Shown piece by piece: positions 44,688 to 57,183 of a DNA stretch of 64,000 bases. Source of the stretch: Ottelia alismoides (lineage: Eukaryota; Streptophyta; Magnoliopsida; Alismatales; Hydrocharitaceae); the NCBI GenBank assembly GCA_037367405.1, contig JAZKJV010010129.1, forward strand, positions 372,001 through 436,000, in the 5' to 3' direction. The position numbers and the translations under genes are program-made. The notes under the pieces are model-generated. The model was not told where the DNA came from. It saw only the letters and a program-made list of their open reading frames with translations, and made no database searches. The number at the start of each line of letters is the position of its first letter. Position 1 is the first letter of the stretch.

Positions 44688-47311
44688 TGGAGGTGATCAT
44701 GCTTCACACATCACGGAAGCGTGTGGATCATATCATATCCGATCAAAACGGACTTTAACATTTGAGCCCAGATAGCAACATATAATTTTAGAAAACTCGA
44801 TGGAACCACATGGGTTGAGAACCATTCCCAACTTGGTACATCATGAATTTCATGATCACATGAATACAAGGGCATACCTTGAAACTTGATTGTGATCCTT
44901 GAGTCTCTAAAACAATAAACCTCCTATCTCAAGTCCGTCCTAACGAACGACACTTGTGGGCTCAGGGATGAACCGCATGCTTCCCACAATCCAAAGAGGT
45001 GATCCATATGTACTCTCTCTTGATTTTGACAGATGAAATCCTTCTTCTTTACGATCCCGAAGAACTAAAGATGAAGAACCTCTGTGCAAGATTAGTCAAA
45101 CCAATAGGGTGTCACAAAAGCAAGGGAACATGCACCGAGAGGACTAAGAGTAGGGGGACGACCATGTTGGAAGAGAGCGAGAGGGGCGGAGACTTGATAA
45201 TTATGATTCTTGTGAATTGTTTGGAGAAGATAAGGTCGCCTCTCCTTCCATAATTTTTCAAATAATTAGGATCACAATCCTAATTATCAGGTGGATGGCT
45301 AGGATTAATTGTAACCCTCAAGAAATTGAGGATAAAATGATAACATGTTATCAACTTTTTAATCAATAAATCATCTAACAAACTTATCAATAATTTAAGA
45401 ATTAAAGGGAGAAAACAAAAGATACTAACACGTAAAAAAGGAGGGTGTCACCATTGCGGAACCCACCATAACATCCCTTTTTTATTATATTTTCATTTTT
45501 GTGTTTTCCTTTTATTAGTTATAATATATGAGCAACCTTTTATCTCTAATTTGTTGAACAAATTTGGAAGTTAATTATCACCTAATAACTCTAAATTATT
45601 TGTGACAATAAAAAATGAACCACCTAAATCTATGAATCATATTTATAGGCTCAAAAAATAAATATAAATTTAATTTACATTTATTGTTGAATAATATGAA
45701 TCTAATCTACATTAGCATTAAATTCATGAATCAAATTCAACCTCATCTCGTAAAATATTGTAGGTCTCATCCACACCATCCCAAATTATGATAACGCTGT
45801 CTAAATCAAAATTATCCATGATATTAACATCTAATTTAATTATCTTAGATTCATCTATGTACATACATAAATAATAATGTGAATCTTATCCATATCATTC
45901 CTAGAGCACCATAGACAACACTATCCAGGATAATGTCATCCAAGATAATTAAATCTAATTTAACATTCTAAATGATTCTCTAAACATATCCAAAAATTAA
46001 TGTGAATCTCATCCATGTCATTCTAGGAGTAATGTGGATAACACTACCCAAGATAATGCCACTTGGATAATTAAATCCAATTTAATTATCTTAACTTTTT
46101 TTCTTTTCCCAACACTCAAATTTGTCTCTTTGGGAATAGAAGTTTGAGGATAGTGTACCTTCTATGTGGATACTTGGAGATAAGATCAGGATGATTGTAT
46201 ATAACATATATAGTGACTTGGATAATGAGATCCAATTTCATATCCAGATCCAAAGGACCTTTCAGATCTATCTGATCATATTAGTCAGTACATCCAATCT
46301 TCTCATTGTATATGAATCCAATTCTGATCAATGTCCAACCTTTGAACTAGGATTGGATAACTAGTCTAATGAACAGAGTCACTAAAATCCAAACATATTT
46401 CATCACTCCCTTGGAATGGAAGCGTCATGGTATACAATCGATTAAGGTTACACCGCCCTCAAGTATTCCCATTATTCGTACATCATGCATATTTGAAAAC
46501 TATGATTAAACCCGAAATCCTAATCTCATTTTTGGGTTGTCCCCTTCGTGGATATATTTGCAAATTTATCATTTGATCACTGGGACGCCATATCGATCAT
46601 ATGCTTTCCAAAAGAAAATACCATACTTCAAAACCTATCTCCTTACCAAAACAAGACGATCAACATCAGAATTTGATTTATATCAATTTCTCATGAGCAA
46701 GCTCATGTCTTCCAGATCAGTAATGGAACCTATATGATCCCTTTAAGGGATTGTATTCCTCAAATATCCTCTTAGGCACACCAACACACTGGTGTACATA
46801 CCTTGATTAAGTCCTATCGATCTATCAAATGTACATACTTAGATATATAGCAACACACCTGCCTCTAGTCAGAGAATGTGTGCATTTATCGTGACAACAT
46901 ATGATATAGGTTTTAGTTATCTCAATCTTGCTAAGTCAACTCTTTGGCCTAACTAATCCGGCACCTCCAAATCTCTGTTCCTATGCAGAAGACTAGCTTC
47001 AAGAGATCGATCATATGTCATCCTTTGGAATAAGAATTGTCATCTCCTTCTCAGGTTGGATATCCTTTCTTGATAATCAATTGATGGTGTGTTGAGTTCT
47101 CAATCTTACTCTTTAATTATTCAACCATGCGTTGGCCTCTATGTTCCAATTTTTAGATCAACAACTGTATATTTTCGAGATAGCCATGGTACATAACCCT
47201 AATTGTATGAAGGAAACTATTGTGCAAACTTAGTTATTCTTCATTCTAGATTAAGGAGTGATCTGCAATTACTTTTATTTCATAATGGCTCACTCAGGCT
47301 CATGTCCAACA
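44688..47311 (-). repeat. Diverged 5' LTR of the hairpin-rich copia family, minus strand
   Basis: The minus strand starts TGTTGGACATGAGCC, as in the nested element, and follows it along its length. The block at 46370-46480 (GAGTCACTAAAAT, TTTCATCACTCCC, GGAATGGAAGC) matches the reverse of 22600-22720, and ACATCACGGAAGCGTG near 44710 matches the LTR end. About 2624 bp. The U3 module is tandemly repeated at about 45760-46100, and one hairpin with the same arms survives at 46066-46090. Confidence 0.85.
46066..46090. repeat. Conserved hairpin, arms GATAATTAAAT/ATTTAATTATC, loop CCA
   Basis: Perfect 11-bp arms, identical to those at 22991 and 23061 although the surrounding LTR has diverged strongly. 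The loop differs: CCA here (TGG on the minus strand) against GTG. Confidence 0.88.
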
Positions 47312-47687
47312 TGCATCTCATATTAAGGAATTTATTCATCTCATTATGACTATCCAAACATTCGAGGAAAGTATCTCTATTTTAATGTATTCCTTGCATA
47401 TCCTCTCCATCTTAAACTTGATTTTTCTGGAATATTTGATTTTTCTTCCTCTCGCCCGCTATAACATGGAGTAGGAGGATTATTTTTGGAGACAAGCCAA
47501 GATCTAAAATTATAAATTTATTATTAAATTCAGAAATTGAATCTTTATTTACATCATTATTTATAGGACTAGAACAAGACAGATATTCATAGTGCTAGGA
47601 CTTGACATATACAAATGGTTATAGACAAAGATCCTTGGCTTCTGCTGCATCACCAGACTCTGACTCTGCCTCTAACTCAATAACGAT
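47312..47687. other. Unassigned spacer
   Basis: 376 bp between two LTR edges. On the minus strand it has CCTATAAATAATG, a TATA-like string, but I see no gene. The last five bases, ACGAT, would be the left target duplication of the next element if it inserted normally. Confidence 0.4.
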
Positions 47688-50583
47688 TGACGAGTCCGAA
47701 GATCGTGACTTTAAAAAGTTGGTTTTTATCTTTCGGGCTTAAAGAATAAAATGTCGTTCGTTGTACACGGTGATCGGAATCAGTCAAGAAATAACCACAA
47801 ATATTAATCAATTTCAATCAAGTGGTTTTATGTTTATTTTACTTGGGCAAGTCCCAAGGTCGATCACAAGGAGGCAAAGGAACAACCTAGAGTTGTGTTT
47901 ATTAAAAATCTTGTACGGTTTTCAAGGCGGTCTTTTTTTTGGGATTTTTAATGCAAATAAGGGATGCAAGATGCAATTTCGGCCTACTTTAGGGACTAAA
48001 ATGCAAATTACATTCAAATGATGTCCGAAAAATATGAAACTTGACCACAATACAAAATATGAAAAAAATGAATGCACTGTATTTTTTTGGAATTTTTGGA
48101 TGTAATATGAATTTTTTATGAATTTTTAAATGCAAACATAATGATTTTTAATATTTAATTAAGATAAATAATAAACCTACTTATTTTCGAGGACCAAAAT
48201 TATCTAAGATCTATCACTAAGTGATTGATCTCAGAAAAATCCTAAACCTCAAAATGTGAGATCTGATACCTATTAAACATTAAATAGTGAAATGTGCAAA
48301 ATGATTTTTACAGGGCAAATTATGAGTGCAAATGAAATTCTACTTGGGCACAATGTCAAGCACAATTAACTCTACAATATGTGATTTTTAGGGGATTTTT
48401 AGAGCAACGATTAATCAATTATGAATTGGAGAGCAAGGAATAGGCAGAATATGCAAATTTCCACAAAAGAATTAATTATTAATTAACCATCAATCACAAA
48501 AATGCCCACAATAAGTCAAAATGTAGAGAGTTAATGGAAGAACATTATGCTATTTTTTGATAATAAAATAATGCAATGTAGAGGTCTAAAATGAATGATA
48601 AAGACATGGGTACAGATGCAAATAGCAATAAGTATAAAACGTGCAGTAGGGGACCTAATGTTAATTACCCATAAAATGGGGGGTACTTTTGCAAATTTTC
48701 CAGAGGGTCAAGTGCCAAGCACGTGACCTCTGGCTGGCAAGGCTGAGCCACAAATAGTGGAATCTTCAGGGGGTCTTTTGAAAATAACCCTGCGCACGTG
48801 ACCCCTGACTGAGGTAGTGATGACGTCCCCCCATGCACGTGCCTCACACGTGCGGGGGGTCTCGAGCCTGGAGCCTAGCCTGGTGTGGCTGATTGGGCTA
48901 GCAGAGAGGGGGCCGCTCCGGTGGAGGGTGGCCCGGCCACAGAAGGTGCTGATGGAGGAGTGGCCGGCTCGGGGTGGAGGCGTTGCGGCGGTGAATGTGT
49001 CTGACGCGGTGGCTGGAGAGGAGGTGAAGGATGAAGCGTCGCCGGTCGGAGAAGAAGTCGGTGAAACGTTGGCCCGCGGAGGAGCTCAGGTCGTGCTGGA
49101 GGGACGGAGGTGTTGCGGCGGTTGTCGAAGAAGACGACGGAGATGAACGTCGTTGGCTCGACGGTAGGCGAAGACTAGAGCAAGGCAAGGACGGCGAGGG
49201 GAGTCACCGTGGGCTACTACGAAGCGGGTCAAGCTTCAGATCTCGCCGCGATTGAAGGAAGCTCGCCGGGCTGTCACCACCGGCGAGGTAGAACTTGAGG
49301 GCTATCGGCGGAAAAGCGGCGTCGGGGGCGTCGAAGTTCTTTAAATAGGAGAGGGAGGTGGAGCGACCTGCGGGAGATGCGGAGGTCGTTAGGTTTGTTG
49401 GCGGCGAAGGCGGGGGAGGCAGTTGCGAGGTTGGCGGCGGTTGGCGTGGGAGAGCGACGGTAGTTACGGAGAGAGCAGGAGTGGCGCGCGAGATTGGGGG
49501 AGACGCTGGGAGGAAGACGAAGGTGGATGGCCGTCCGATCGGCCGAGGTCGGACATCCATGAAGGTGAAACGTGGCAAGGGGGTGAAAAAGGAAAAGGAG
49601 GGCGCGGGACACGTGCTGTGAGGCACGTGTAATGCACGTGTGTTGGCCTTTTATTTTTTTATAAAAACTAATTTAAAAGAGCCAAAAAATGCTGACACGT
49701 GGCGGCCTCTGGGGCTGCCACGTGTTAGCACCAGAAAAATCCTTAGAAAAAGATTTTGTAAAATCAGAAACAAATATTAAATGACCTCGGATCGAAAACA
49801 TTTCTTCACGGAAAATGCTCGTCTCGATGAGATCTACAACTTTTATGAAGACATCAAAGCCAAAATCGATCAAATGCTCAAAGCGATATTTTTGGGGTAT
49901 CCCATGTACATAGAATTTTGGGTTTTATAATTTTTTTGTCATTTTTAAATCAGATAAAAAATTCGGAAAAAATATGAGAAATCAGAGATAAATAAAGACA
50001 CCTAAATCTAATTTTTTTGGATTTTTTATTAATCAAAAAAATATGTACATAAAATATCAGGTCAAGAAACCGCTAAAATACACAATATACAAAAGAGGCC
50101 CAAAACCAAACTTTCACATATGAGCTCTGATTCTCTTGAACTTGGTCTTGTTTTGAAGGTAATTGAATGTATATTAGTTCAAAAGTGAGTAGGATCAAAT
50201 CGGACACTGGATGGGGAAGATATGTGGCTTTTAGTCCGAAAATCCTGAAACTATGGTTTGGGATTTTGGTCCACTTATTCAGGTTAGTGAATTTTTTTGT
50301 ATTTTTCATTTATTCTTGTCAGTGATATGTACACACTTGAGGTTGTTTTGGGTTATTCGTATCTAGCATGAAGGTGTTAAAAATCAGGGAAGTTAGGCTA
50401 TTTACAGGTCAGTTTTGGCTGAAATTTTTGCTTCTTATTTTATGCAGAAATTATGGATAAAATACAATCTTTATGAAAACAAGCATGAATGCTAATTATG
50501 CAGAATAAATGCAGGAATGCTGATGATTTTGAGGGATTTGAGCTTAATAAATGAGATTTAGAATGATGAATCAGAGATTCTCA
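47688..50583 (-). repeat. LTR A (3' LTR of copy 1)
   Basis: 2896 bp. Plus-strand edges TGACGAGTCC and GATTCTCA. AT-rich ends enclose a GC-rich island at about 48.7-49.7 kb with CACGTG boxes at 48720, 48795, 48836, 48847, 49610, 49624, 49635, 49696 and 49719. Minus-strand TATTTAAA at about 49340-49347. Confidence 0.92.
49691..49729. repeat. U3 palindrome with G-boxes in LTR A
   Basis: Arms GCTGACACGTGGC and GCCACGTGTTAGC, 12 of 13 paired, 13-bp spacer. Confidence 0.85.
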
Positions 50584-50598
50584 TCTCCCTACACTTAA
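50584..50598 (-). other. Polypurine tract region of Athila-like copy 1
   Basis: The minus strand reads TTAAGTGTAGGGAGA directly before the LTR start. Preceded by GGGACGAGCATGG, typical of Athila/Tat 3' ends. Confidence 0.75.
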
Positions 50599-52167
50599 AC
50601 CATGCTCGTCCCTGAGCATCAAAAAGAAATGCCATGAGGTGAAATGAGATTGGGTTCCATACCAAGACCATGAACTGAAGGTGAAAGTGAAGCTAAACTC
50701 GACCTTTGGATTATTTGTGTGTCGGAACTTCTGTGAGACTTAGAATTTTAAAATCAACCGCCCTCAAGTTCTACACATCATTGTCGCAGTTTCGGCTCAG
50801 AAATCATCTTAGATCCATCCTCTTCCCAAAGTATACCCTATGAACATTGAACTACCAACTCATGTGTGTGAAGGGTTTTAGCTCTTGCCATCCAAAATGC
50901 CGGACTACCATGCTCCTCTAATCTCCAGTAACTCATCCTCGGGGAGTCAGGTATTTCCTTCTAACGTCTGTCACGCTGTGTTCACAATCGAATTGGGGGA
51001 GAAAATAGAAGAAGGGGAAAAGAACTGGAGGGTGGCCAGTGTAGTCACCTCTCCTTGTGAAGATGGCTAGTGTAGCCGAGTCTCCACCAAGATCTGCAGG
51101 TTTTCTTGAATCTTGAACCTTTTTGGTCAGATTTTATTTGGTAATGCTTCTTTGTATTTGGAATATTTGGTGGTTCTGCTTAGATCTTGTTGTGCCCCTA
51201 CGGATATAGAATCTTTTTTCCGTACATGTTTTGGGGTCTTAGAAAAAATTGTGCCCAGCCATCCATCCCTTTTCCGAAGCTTTATTTCAACCCGTACTCT
51301 GGTCTTTAGATTTCCATGCCACCAGAAAAGAAACTCACACAGTCTTCCAACATCCCGTCTGAGTTGAGCTAAGTGCATAGTGCGGGAGTACAAATTTATT
51401 CCCTATTCCAGAGTTGTACCCAGAATGAAGAGATCAGGTTAGACACTAAGAGTCAAACACTGTACATTGTTATGTGGAACTCAAAGAATTAAGTCACAAG
51501 ACCTGAAGTTCTTAAAATCCTATTTCTTGGTGAAGTTCCTCAGAAAATTAGGTGGATTAAGGTCAAGTCCAGACCACTTTCGGTTTCTACTCACAACTTG
51601 GTTCAGAACCCAATGACTTTTCACAGATGCAGATGAATGCGATGCAGGATGAAGTGCAGGTGTGAAATGCATACATACATTTTTTTATGCAAGGAGTTTT
51701 TTTTGTTTTTGCAAATAAGAAGCCATTTTCAAATTTTTTTGGGAAAAGTTAGTGTTAGTAGCAAAATCATTTTTTTCTTTCTTCTTCTTTTTTTTAATAC
51801 CCACCCCGTAAATACATATAGACTTACGCGAATGTACGAGATATGGGTAAAATATATACAAAGTATATACAGGCCCCCCTATACTTAGCGAGTGCTGTGT
51901 CCTCAGAGCACAAAAAGCGTAATGAAGACATAGCTCGGGCTAAGTGTAAGAGAGTGAAAAATCACATTTTAAGTATAGAAGAAGAGTGGGCAAGAGGCGG
52001 TCATGATATATGAGTGAGGAGAGTATATACAGGTGAGTGTCGGTTCCCCTTATACTTAGTCTCTGGTCAGCCTAAGTATCGAAGAAGGGTGGAAGTGAGG
52101 TGATTGGAAGACAGGATAAGAATGGTATATACAGATGGCATCGGTCCCCCCATACTTAGGCCTTGGC
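50599..52167 (-). other. 3' noncoding internal region of Athila-like copy 1
   Basis: 1.6 kb without a credible frame. The parallel region at 61861-63400 is closely similar, and part of it (51420-51560) matches the plus-strand element at 38640-38800. Carries the repeated motif listed separately. Confidence 0.7.
51863..52160 (-). repeat. Three CTAAGTATAGGGGG modules
   Basis: Minus-strand copies at 51874-51887, 52046-52059 and 52146-52160. Each is followed within about 25 bp by TGTATATAC. The motif resembles the polypurine tract core (TAAGTGTAGGGAGA) at 50584-50598. Confidence 0.8.
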
Positions 52168-52827
52168 CTAAGTAGAGGAAGAAGCTTGTACAAGGGGACC
52201 GATGTGGTCGGGAGGGAGGGTGGGTAGCCGATGATTAAGGCGGTTTTCGATTGATCTTCTCGTGAGCCTGCGGTGGGAGATCGTAATGACGAGATGACGA
52301 TGAAGCATAAGATTCCCAACTATTGTCAGTGTCATCCTCAGAAAAATCATGATGGATAGTGGATGAAGTGTTTGAGTCAGATGAAAGATATCCACCATCG
52401 GAATTATCCTTAGAAGAGTAGTATTCGAAAGTGGACATACTCCAAATATTCTGGTCTTTTTGTTTCTTAATTGTTTTCTCAGAATTCGTTCCTTCTTGGG
52501 ATCAAGTGGTTTGTCCTCTGATGAATACTTGGAAGTATCGGTCTCCGTCAGCTCATACGAAATAATTACAGTGTACTTGAAGAGGGCAGGAGCATCAGCT
52601 TTGGATGAATAGTAGTTAGGAATGGGAGTTGTCCAACGAGAATTGATTTTTGGATCCTTGCGAATATACGGCTTTAGAGCTGCCGAACAGACTTCACTCA
52701 TGTAGACTACCTTTTCCGGACCTGGTGAGGGATCCTCAGCTGATTCTTCTTCCGAAAGGTCAGGTGACTCTCTTTTTATTTCTTTATGAAGGTGTCGGTT
52801 CACTTGAGTATCCAGATGAATAGCCAT
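52168..52827 (-). pseudogene. Frame downstream of protease relic, unknown product
   Basis: 219 codons, start ATG 52825-52827, overlapping the end of the previous frame by 44 bp. Contains KDPKINSRWTTPIPNYYS and a charged KKERILRKQLRNKK. No RT or integrase motif. The first part is also present at 63639-63860 in the second copy. An alternative frame (52235-52438) is acidic and Ser-rich, and is kept in both copies with mostly replacement changes, as expected without selection. Confidence 0.5.
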
Positions 52828-53305
52828 TGGAATTCTCCTTGGTCAGTGTTCGGCTTGCGTGCTTGTTCTTAGTCTCCCGAATGTTGGTGCACTCTCGATT
52901 TGGGATGATTTGGTCAAGGTATTCAGAGAATGTTGCTCCAGGGTGCGACCATGCATAAGTCTCAAGATCATAGAAGAATGATTTGTCTATTTTTAGATCC
53001 GCGGGAATTGAAATACTGGGGAGAGTCTCTAAACCAATAATCTCATCAATAACCGCTATCTCAGGTGTAACAGTGGGGTAGGGCTCTTCTAACTCTTCAT
53101 GGTTGCGGTTATCGGGGACTTCCTGGGTTTCCTCAAAAGATTGTGGTTCCTCAAAGACTTGGTCTGATCTAAGTGCTTTCAATGCTTTAAAATTGATTTC
53201 CCAAGTCTCACAATTAATAATTGCCTTAGCCAATGCTAAGAACGGCTTCCTGAGAATGATTGGAGACTGGGTGAATTCTCCTTGATGCTCAATATTAATG
53301 ATCAT
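52784..53305 (-). pseudogene. C-terminal half of Athila-type protease plus linker
   Basis: Begins in the protease C-terminal strand: SPIILRKPFLALAKAIINC corresponds to the conserved P-IILGRPFLAT-A-IDC block of Athila/Tat Pol, with G-to-K at the otherwise conserved position. It is followed by an acidic linker (EEPQSFEETQEVPDN). It overlaps the preceding frame by 11 bp in another register, so the protease is split by a frameshift. RT should start about 100 residues later and does not. Confidence 0.75.
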
Positions 53306-53753
53306 GAATTTCTACTCTGAGCGGAGCACCTTGGAATTTCATGATGACAGAAATGATTCCTCTTGGCCGTTTTATCGATCGGTTCGCTAATTGAACAATC
53401 TCTCGTATCTTCCGAATCGGTCCGAGTTTGAGTTCGTGAAATACAGAGGTCCGGAGGATATTGATAGGTGAATTGTCATCAATCCGAGCATGGGTGAAAA
53501 TTGTGTCTTTGACTTCACAGTCAAATCTGGGCAACCGCTTTACTATGTGGCTCTTGGTTTTTCTCCTCAACACCAAGGAGGAGGCCATTGACAAGATATA
53601 TCTTTCAGTCTTTGTTCGTATCCTACCCGACTTTTTGTTCATTAATTTATCCATTATAAATCTTTTAAGGTCGGGGAAGTGTTCAATGGCCTGTATAAAG
53701 GGAAGTTCAAACATCAAGCGTTTTTCCATTGGTTCCCGAACAATCGGATCCAA
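53295..53753 (-). pseudogene. Gag C-terminus and N-terminal half of Athila-type protease, degenerate
   Basis: 152 codons. The first half (FELPFIQAIEHFPDLKRF) matches the end of Athila/Tat Gag before protease. The second half follows the protease: DDNSPINILRTSVFHELKLG sits where families carry DLGASINLMPLSVF, so the catalytic D-T/S/L-G-A motif is lost. Then comes VQLANRSIKRPRGII for the conserved LQLADRSI-PRGI block. The assignment rests on these blocks. The enzyme would be inactive. Confidence 0.8.
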
Positions 53754-54814
53754 ATTCCTCAGATCGTCTTCAGTCTCAATTTTTATGAAATTTTCTGGAT
53801 TTTGAATTTTTTGTGGTTTTCAAATATTTCCATTTTTTGGTATTTTATGTGTGGTGTGGGGGTGTGGTATGTTCCTCAGATGAACAGGGGTTCGGGTGTT
53901 CAGAGTGAGAGTCAGTGGCATAGTCATCTCTAGGGGAATAATATGCGCAAGTGATATTGTTAGAGTCGTCTCTAGGTTCCTGAATATCCTCAAAATTTTC
54001 AATCTCATATACAATCATTTCCTCATCCATTTTTATGTCCGAGCCACCATAGAATGCGATTAATCGGTCGGTGAATTTTTGCAATCTGTCCTATGTTGAT
54101 TCAAATCTTTTATTCATCCTCGAAATATCATCCTCAAAAATTGGTTCATGATGATTAATGGGAGCAGTCGATGTGTGTTTATGTGATTCATTGATTTCAT
54201 CTTCCATTTTCTTATATGTGTTAGGAGAGGAGTTTCTTGGAATATCCAATATCTGATTATTTTATGAAAATATCTCCTCCATAATTATGGAAGGCGGCTG
54301 CTCATATGATCCAGACATGTGGAGTTGATCCGAGTAGAATTTATTCCTTTGATCATGAGTGGTCGGAATGGATATGGTGTAGTCAGCATACAGGGTTCCT
54401 GTGTTTTTATGTATTCAGTCCAGTCCTCTATATGATTGTCATGTCTGAAAAGGGGGTTGTCATGGTCAATCCAGGATGATGGTTGTTCATTGGTGTTCAC
54501 TGGCGGGGGCGACGGGAGATATGAAGAAGTGTTGAGTTCAATCATGTGGTTATCATCTCCCATGAATGATGGATTGACATTCACGAATAAGAAGGATCAA
54601 TTGTATGATCGGCGTAGAGAGGATTGATATATGAAGAAGTGGAGACCTCAGTCGGTTGTTGGTCTATATGGTTCAAAAATAAAGGACTGTCATTCATGAA
54701 GCAGATCGGATTGGTAAAAAGAGATGGTGGTTGAGAGTCTCTTGGAGGAGGTGTTGTGGGTCTAACTGATACGAATTCGTTTTCATAGTATAGTTCTGAT
54801 GGATTCTCGGTCAT
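53754..54814 (-). pseudogene. Acidic Gag-like frames, broken
   Basis: Three successive minus-strand frames: 54814-54581 (from ATG, 77 codons, rich in P, S and N), 54584-54285 (99 codons; its first codon is GTG, so it is a continuation, not a start) and 54084-53845 (79 codons, very acidic). The first two overlap by 4 bp in different registers, as after a frameshift. No zinc knuckle or standard gag domain is visible; position between leader and protease suggests a diverged or replaced gag. Confidence 0.5.
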
Positions 54815-56085
54815 TTCTGAAAGAGTTGAAAGGAATGAGGGGTTGAGTCTGTAAGAGTTTTAGTACAGGAGCTCCATTATGAGGTTTAAATCAAGAGAGG
54901 AAAGAGATGATCGCACGGGATAGTCAAGAGAATTTTTATCAAATGTGCGGCTTTTGATCTTCTGTATCGGTTCACGCACACTAATGCAAACACAAATCAA
55001 ACCCCGGGTCTGCCAACTCACATAATGAAGCCGTAAGAGTTCGGCTATTATCTTTTCAATTTTAGTTGGTGATAAATCAATCTTGGCAAAAATTTAGCAA
55101 GCCGTTAGGTGTCAGAGCTTGGTTCTAACCATAAGTGTCGTCTCTCGCTCACTCAAAAGAATAAAATCATCCAAGGTCGTGGTTTCTCTCCCGCAAAAAT
55201 TGTTGATTTTATGGGTTCTTAAGATCGACTATATTTAGCAGTCCCAATTTTAATGAGGCGATCACTGAAAAATTATATGAGCACAAATTCACGTCTACCG
55301 TTCAGTCCCAATTTCCTTTAAAATTATGTGATAAAACAAGAGGAAGGAGTTCGGGAAAAGCTGATGCACGCCAAAACAATGATGTATGCTCAGTTAGAAG
55401 ACTTACAATGCCTCCTCACAATCTCCATGTGGGATGCAATACAGAATTGAAAATTATTCTCAAATGAGTGCAAGCCGATAAAAACCGCACCTAGGCAGAA
55501 AGTTCTATTAGCGGGAAGAATTGAGTTAAGTTTTGGCTAAATTGAACGATCTATGTGCGTCTCAATTAAAGTGCAGTGTGGCCTTATATCCTACAAGCAC
55601 AAGCAAAAATATAAATGCTCTGAGAGTTGTATGTGCAGGTCTATCCTAATCGCCACTCAAGTCGGGCCCCACCCTCACCGGAGAGTGAAACAGGTCACGA
55701 CACACCACAGAAATGTTCAAGGTCTTTTTTACATGCGCGAGAGTCCAAACGGACACCGATGTAAATGAGCAAGTAAATAAAATTGCAGAAATTAAAAACC
55801 TAGACTATACGCTCTCTCATGACTCGACTCAATCTTAAATTATTTGTGGCTTTCGCGGATGTCGGTGAAGATGCTTCGGTTTCTTGAAAAACCGCTCCAC
55901 GTACGCCGGGTACCTCGCAAGAAAAATAAGAGAGAAAATATAAGAGAGTGACTCAAAAATAATAAAAACAAAAAAATAAATACAGGAAAATAAAAGGGAT
56001 TTACAATGAACAATTTGGGGGTCAGACTACCCGAATGCGGAAAACCAAACAAGAAATTTCAAAACACAAAACTAAGTCGTTTTCC
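54815..56085 (-). other. 5' leader of Athila-like copy 1
   Basis: 1.27 kb between primer site and first frame, no coding sequence seen. Long leaders are normal for Athila/Tat elements. Confidence 0.6.
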
Positions 56086-56103
56086 TCCCTGGCAACGACG
56101 CCA
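56086..56103 (-). other. Primer binding site, Asp tRNA type
   Basis: The minus strand reads TGGCGTCGTTGCCAGGGA, 16 of 18 identical to TGGCGCCGTTGCCGGGGA, the complement of the plant tRNA-Asp 3' end used by Athila/Tat elements. Two bases (GA) separate it from LTR B. Confidence 0.85.
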
Positions 56104-57183
56104 TCTGATGAGTCCGGAGATCGCAGCATTAAAAAGTTGGTTTTTATCTTTCGTTCTTAAAGAATAAAATGTCGTTCGTCGTAGGCGACGATTGGGATCG
56201 GTCAAGAAATAACCACAAATATTAATCATTTTCAATCATGTGGTTTTATGTTTATTTTACTTGGGCAAGTCTCAAGTTCGATCACAAGGAGACAAAGGAA
56301 CAACCTAGAGTTGTGTTTATTAAAAATCTTGCACGGTTTTCGAGACGATCTTTTTTTGGAATTTTTAATGCAAATAAGGGAGGCAAGATGCAATTTCGGC
56401 CTACTTTAGGGAATAAAATGCAAATTACATTCAAATGATGTCCGAAAAATACGAAACTTGGCCAATACAAAATATAATGAAATGAATGCAGTGTAATTTT
56501 TTCGGAATTTTTGGAGGCAATATGAATTTGTTATGATATTTTAAATGCAGACAAAATGATTGTCAATATTTAATTATGATAAATACTAAACCAACTTATT
56601 TTCGAGGACCAAAATTATCTAAGATCTATCACTAAGTGATTGATCTCAGAAAAATCCTAAACCTCAATTACCTATTAAAAATTAAATAATAAAATGTGCA
56701 AAATGATTTTTATAAGGCAAATTATGAGTGCAACTGAAATTCTTTTTGGTCATAATGTCAAGCACAATTAACTCTACAATTTTTTGGTGGATTTTTAGAG
56801 CAACGATTAATCAATTATGAACTGCAGAGCAAGGAATGGGCAAAATATGCAAATTTCCACAAAAGAATTAATTATTAATTAACCACCAATCACAAAAATG
56901 CCCACAATATGTCAAAATGTAGAGAGTTAATGGAAGAACATTATGCTATTTTTTTGATAATAAAATAATGCAATGTAGAGGTCTAAAATGAATGATAAAG
57001 ACAGAGGTACAAATGCAAATAGTAATTAATATAAAACGTGCAGTGGGGGACCTAATGTTAATTACCTATAAAATGGGGGGGTACTCTTGCAAATTTTCCA
57101 GAGGGTCACATGCTCTCTGGCTGGAGGGGATGAGGGCGAATAGTGGAATCTCCAGGGGGTCTTTTGAAAATAACCCAGCGGGT

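Noticed and set aside
48817..49626. Pro/Arg/Gly-rich frames in the GC island of LTR A (and equivalents in LTRs B and C)
   Set aside because: Open on both strands at once, span the predicted TATA box and differ by indels among copies; best explained by composition.
52235..52438. Small acidic ORF kept open in both Athila-like copies, considered as a functional gene
   Set aside because: Differences between copies are mostly amino-acid changing (about 10 of 67 residues), as expected without purifying selection.
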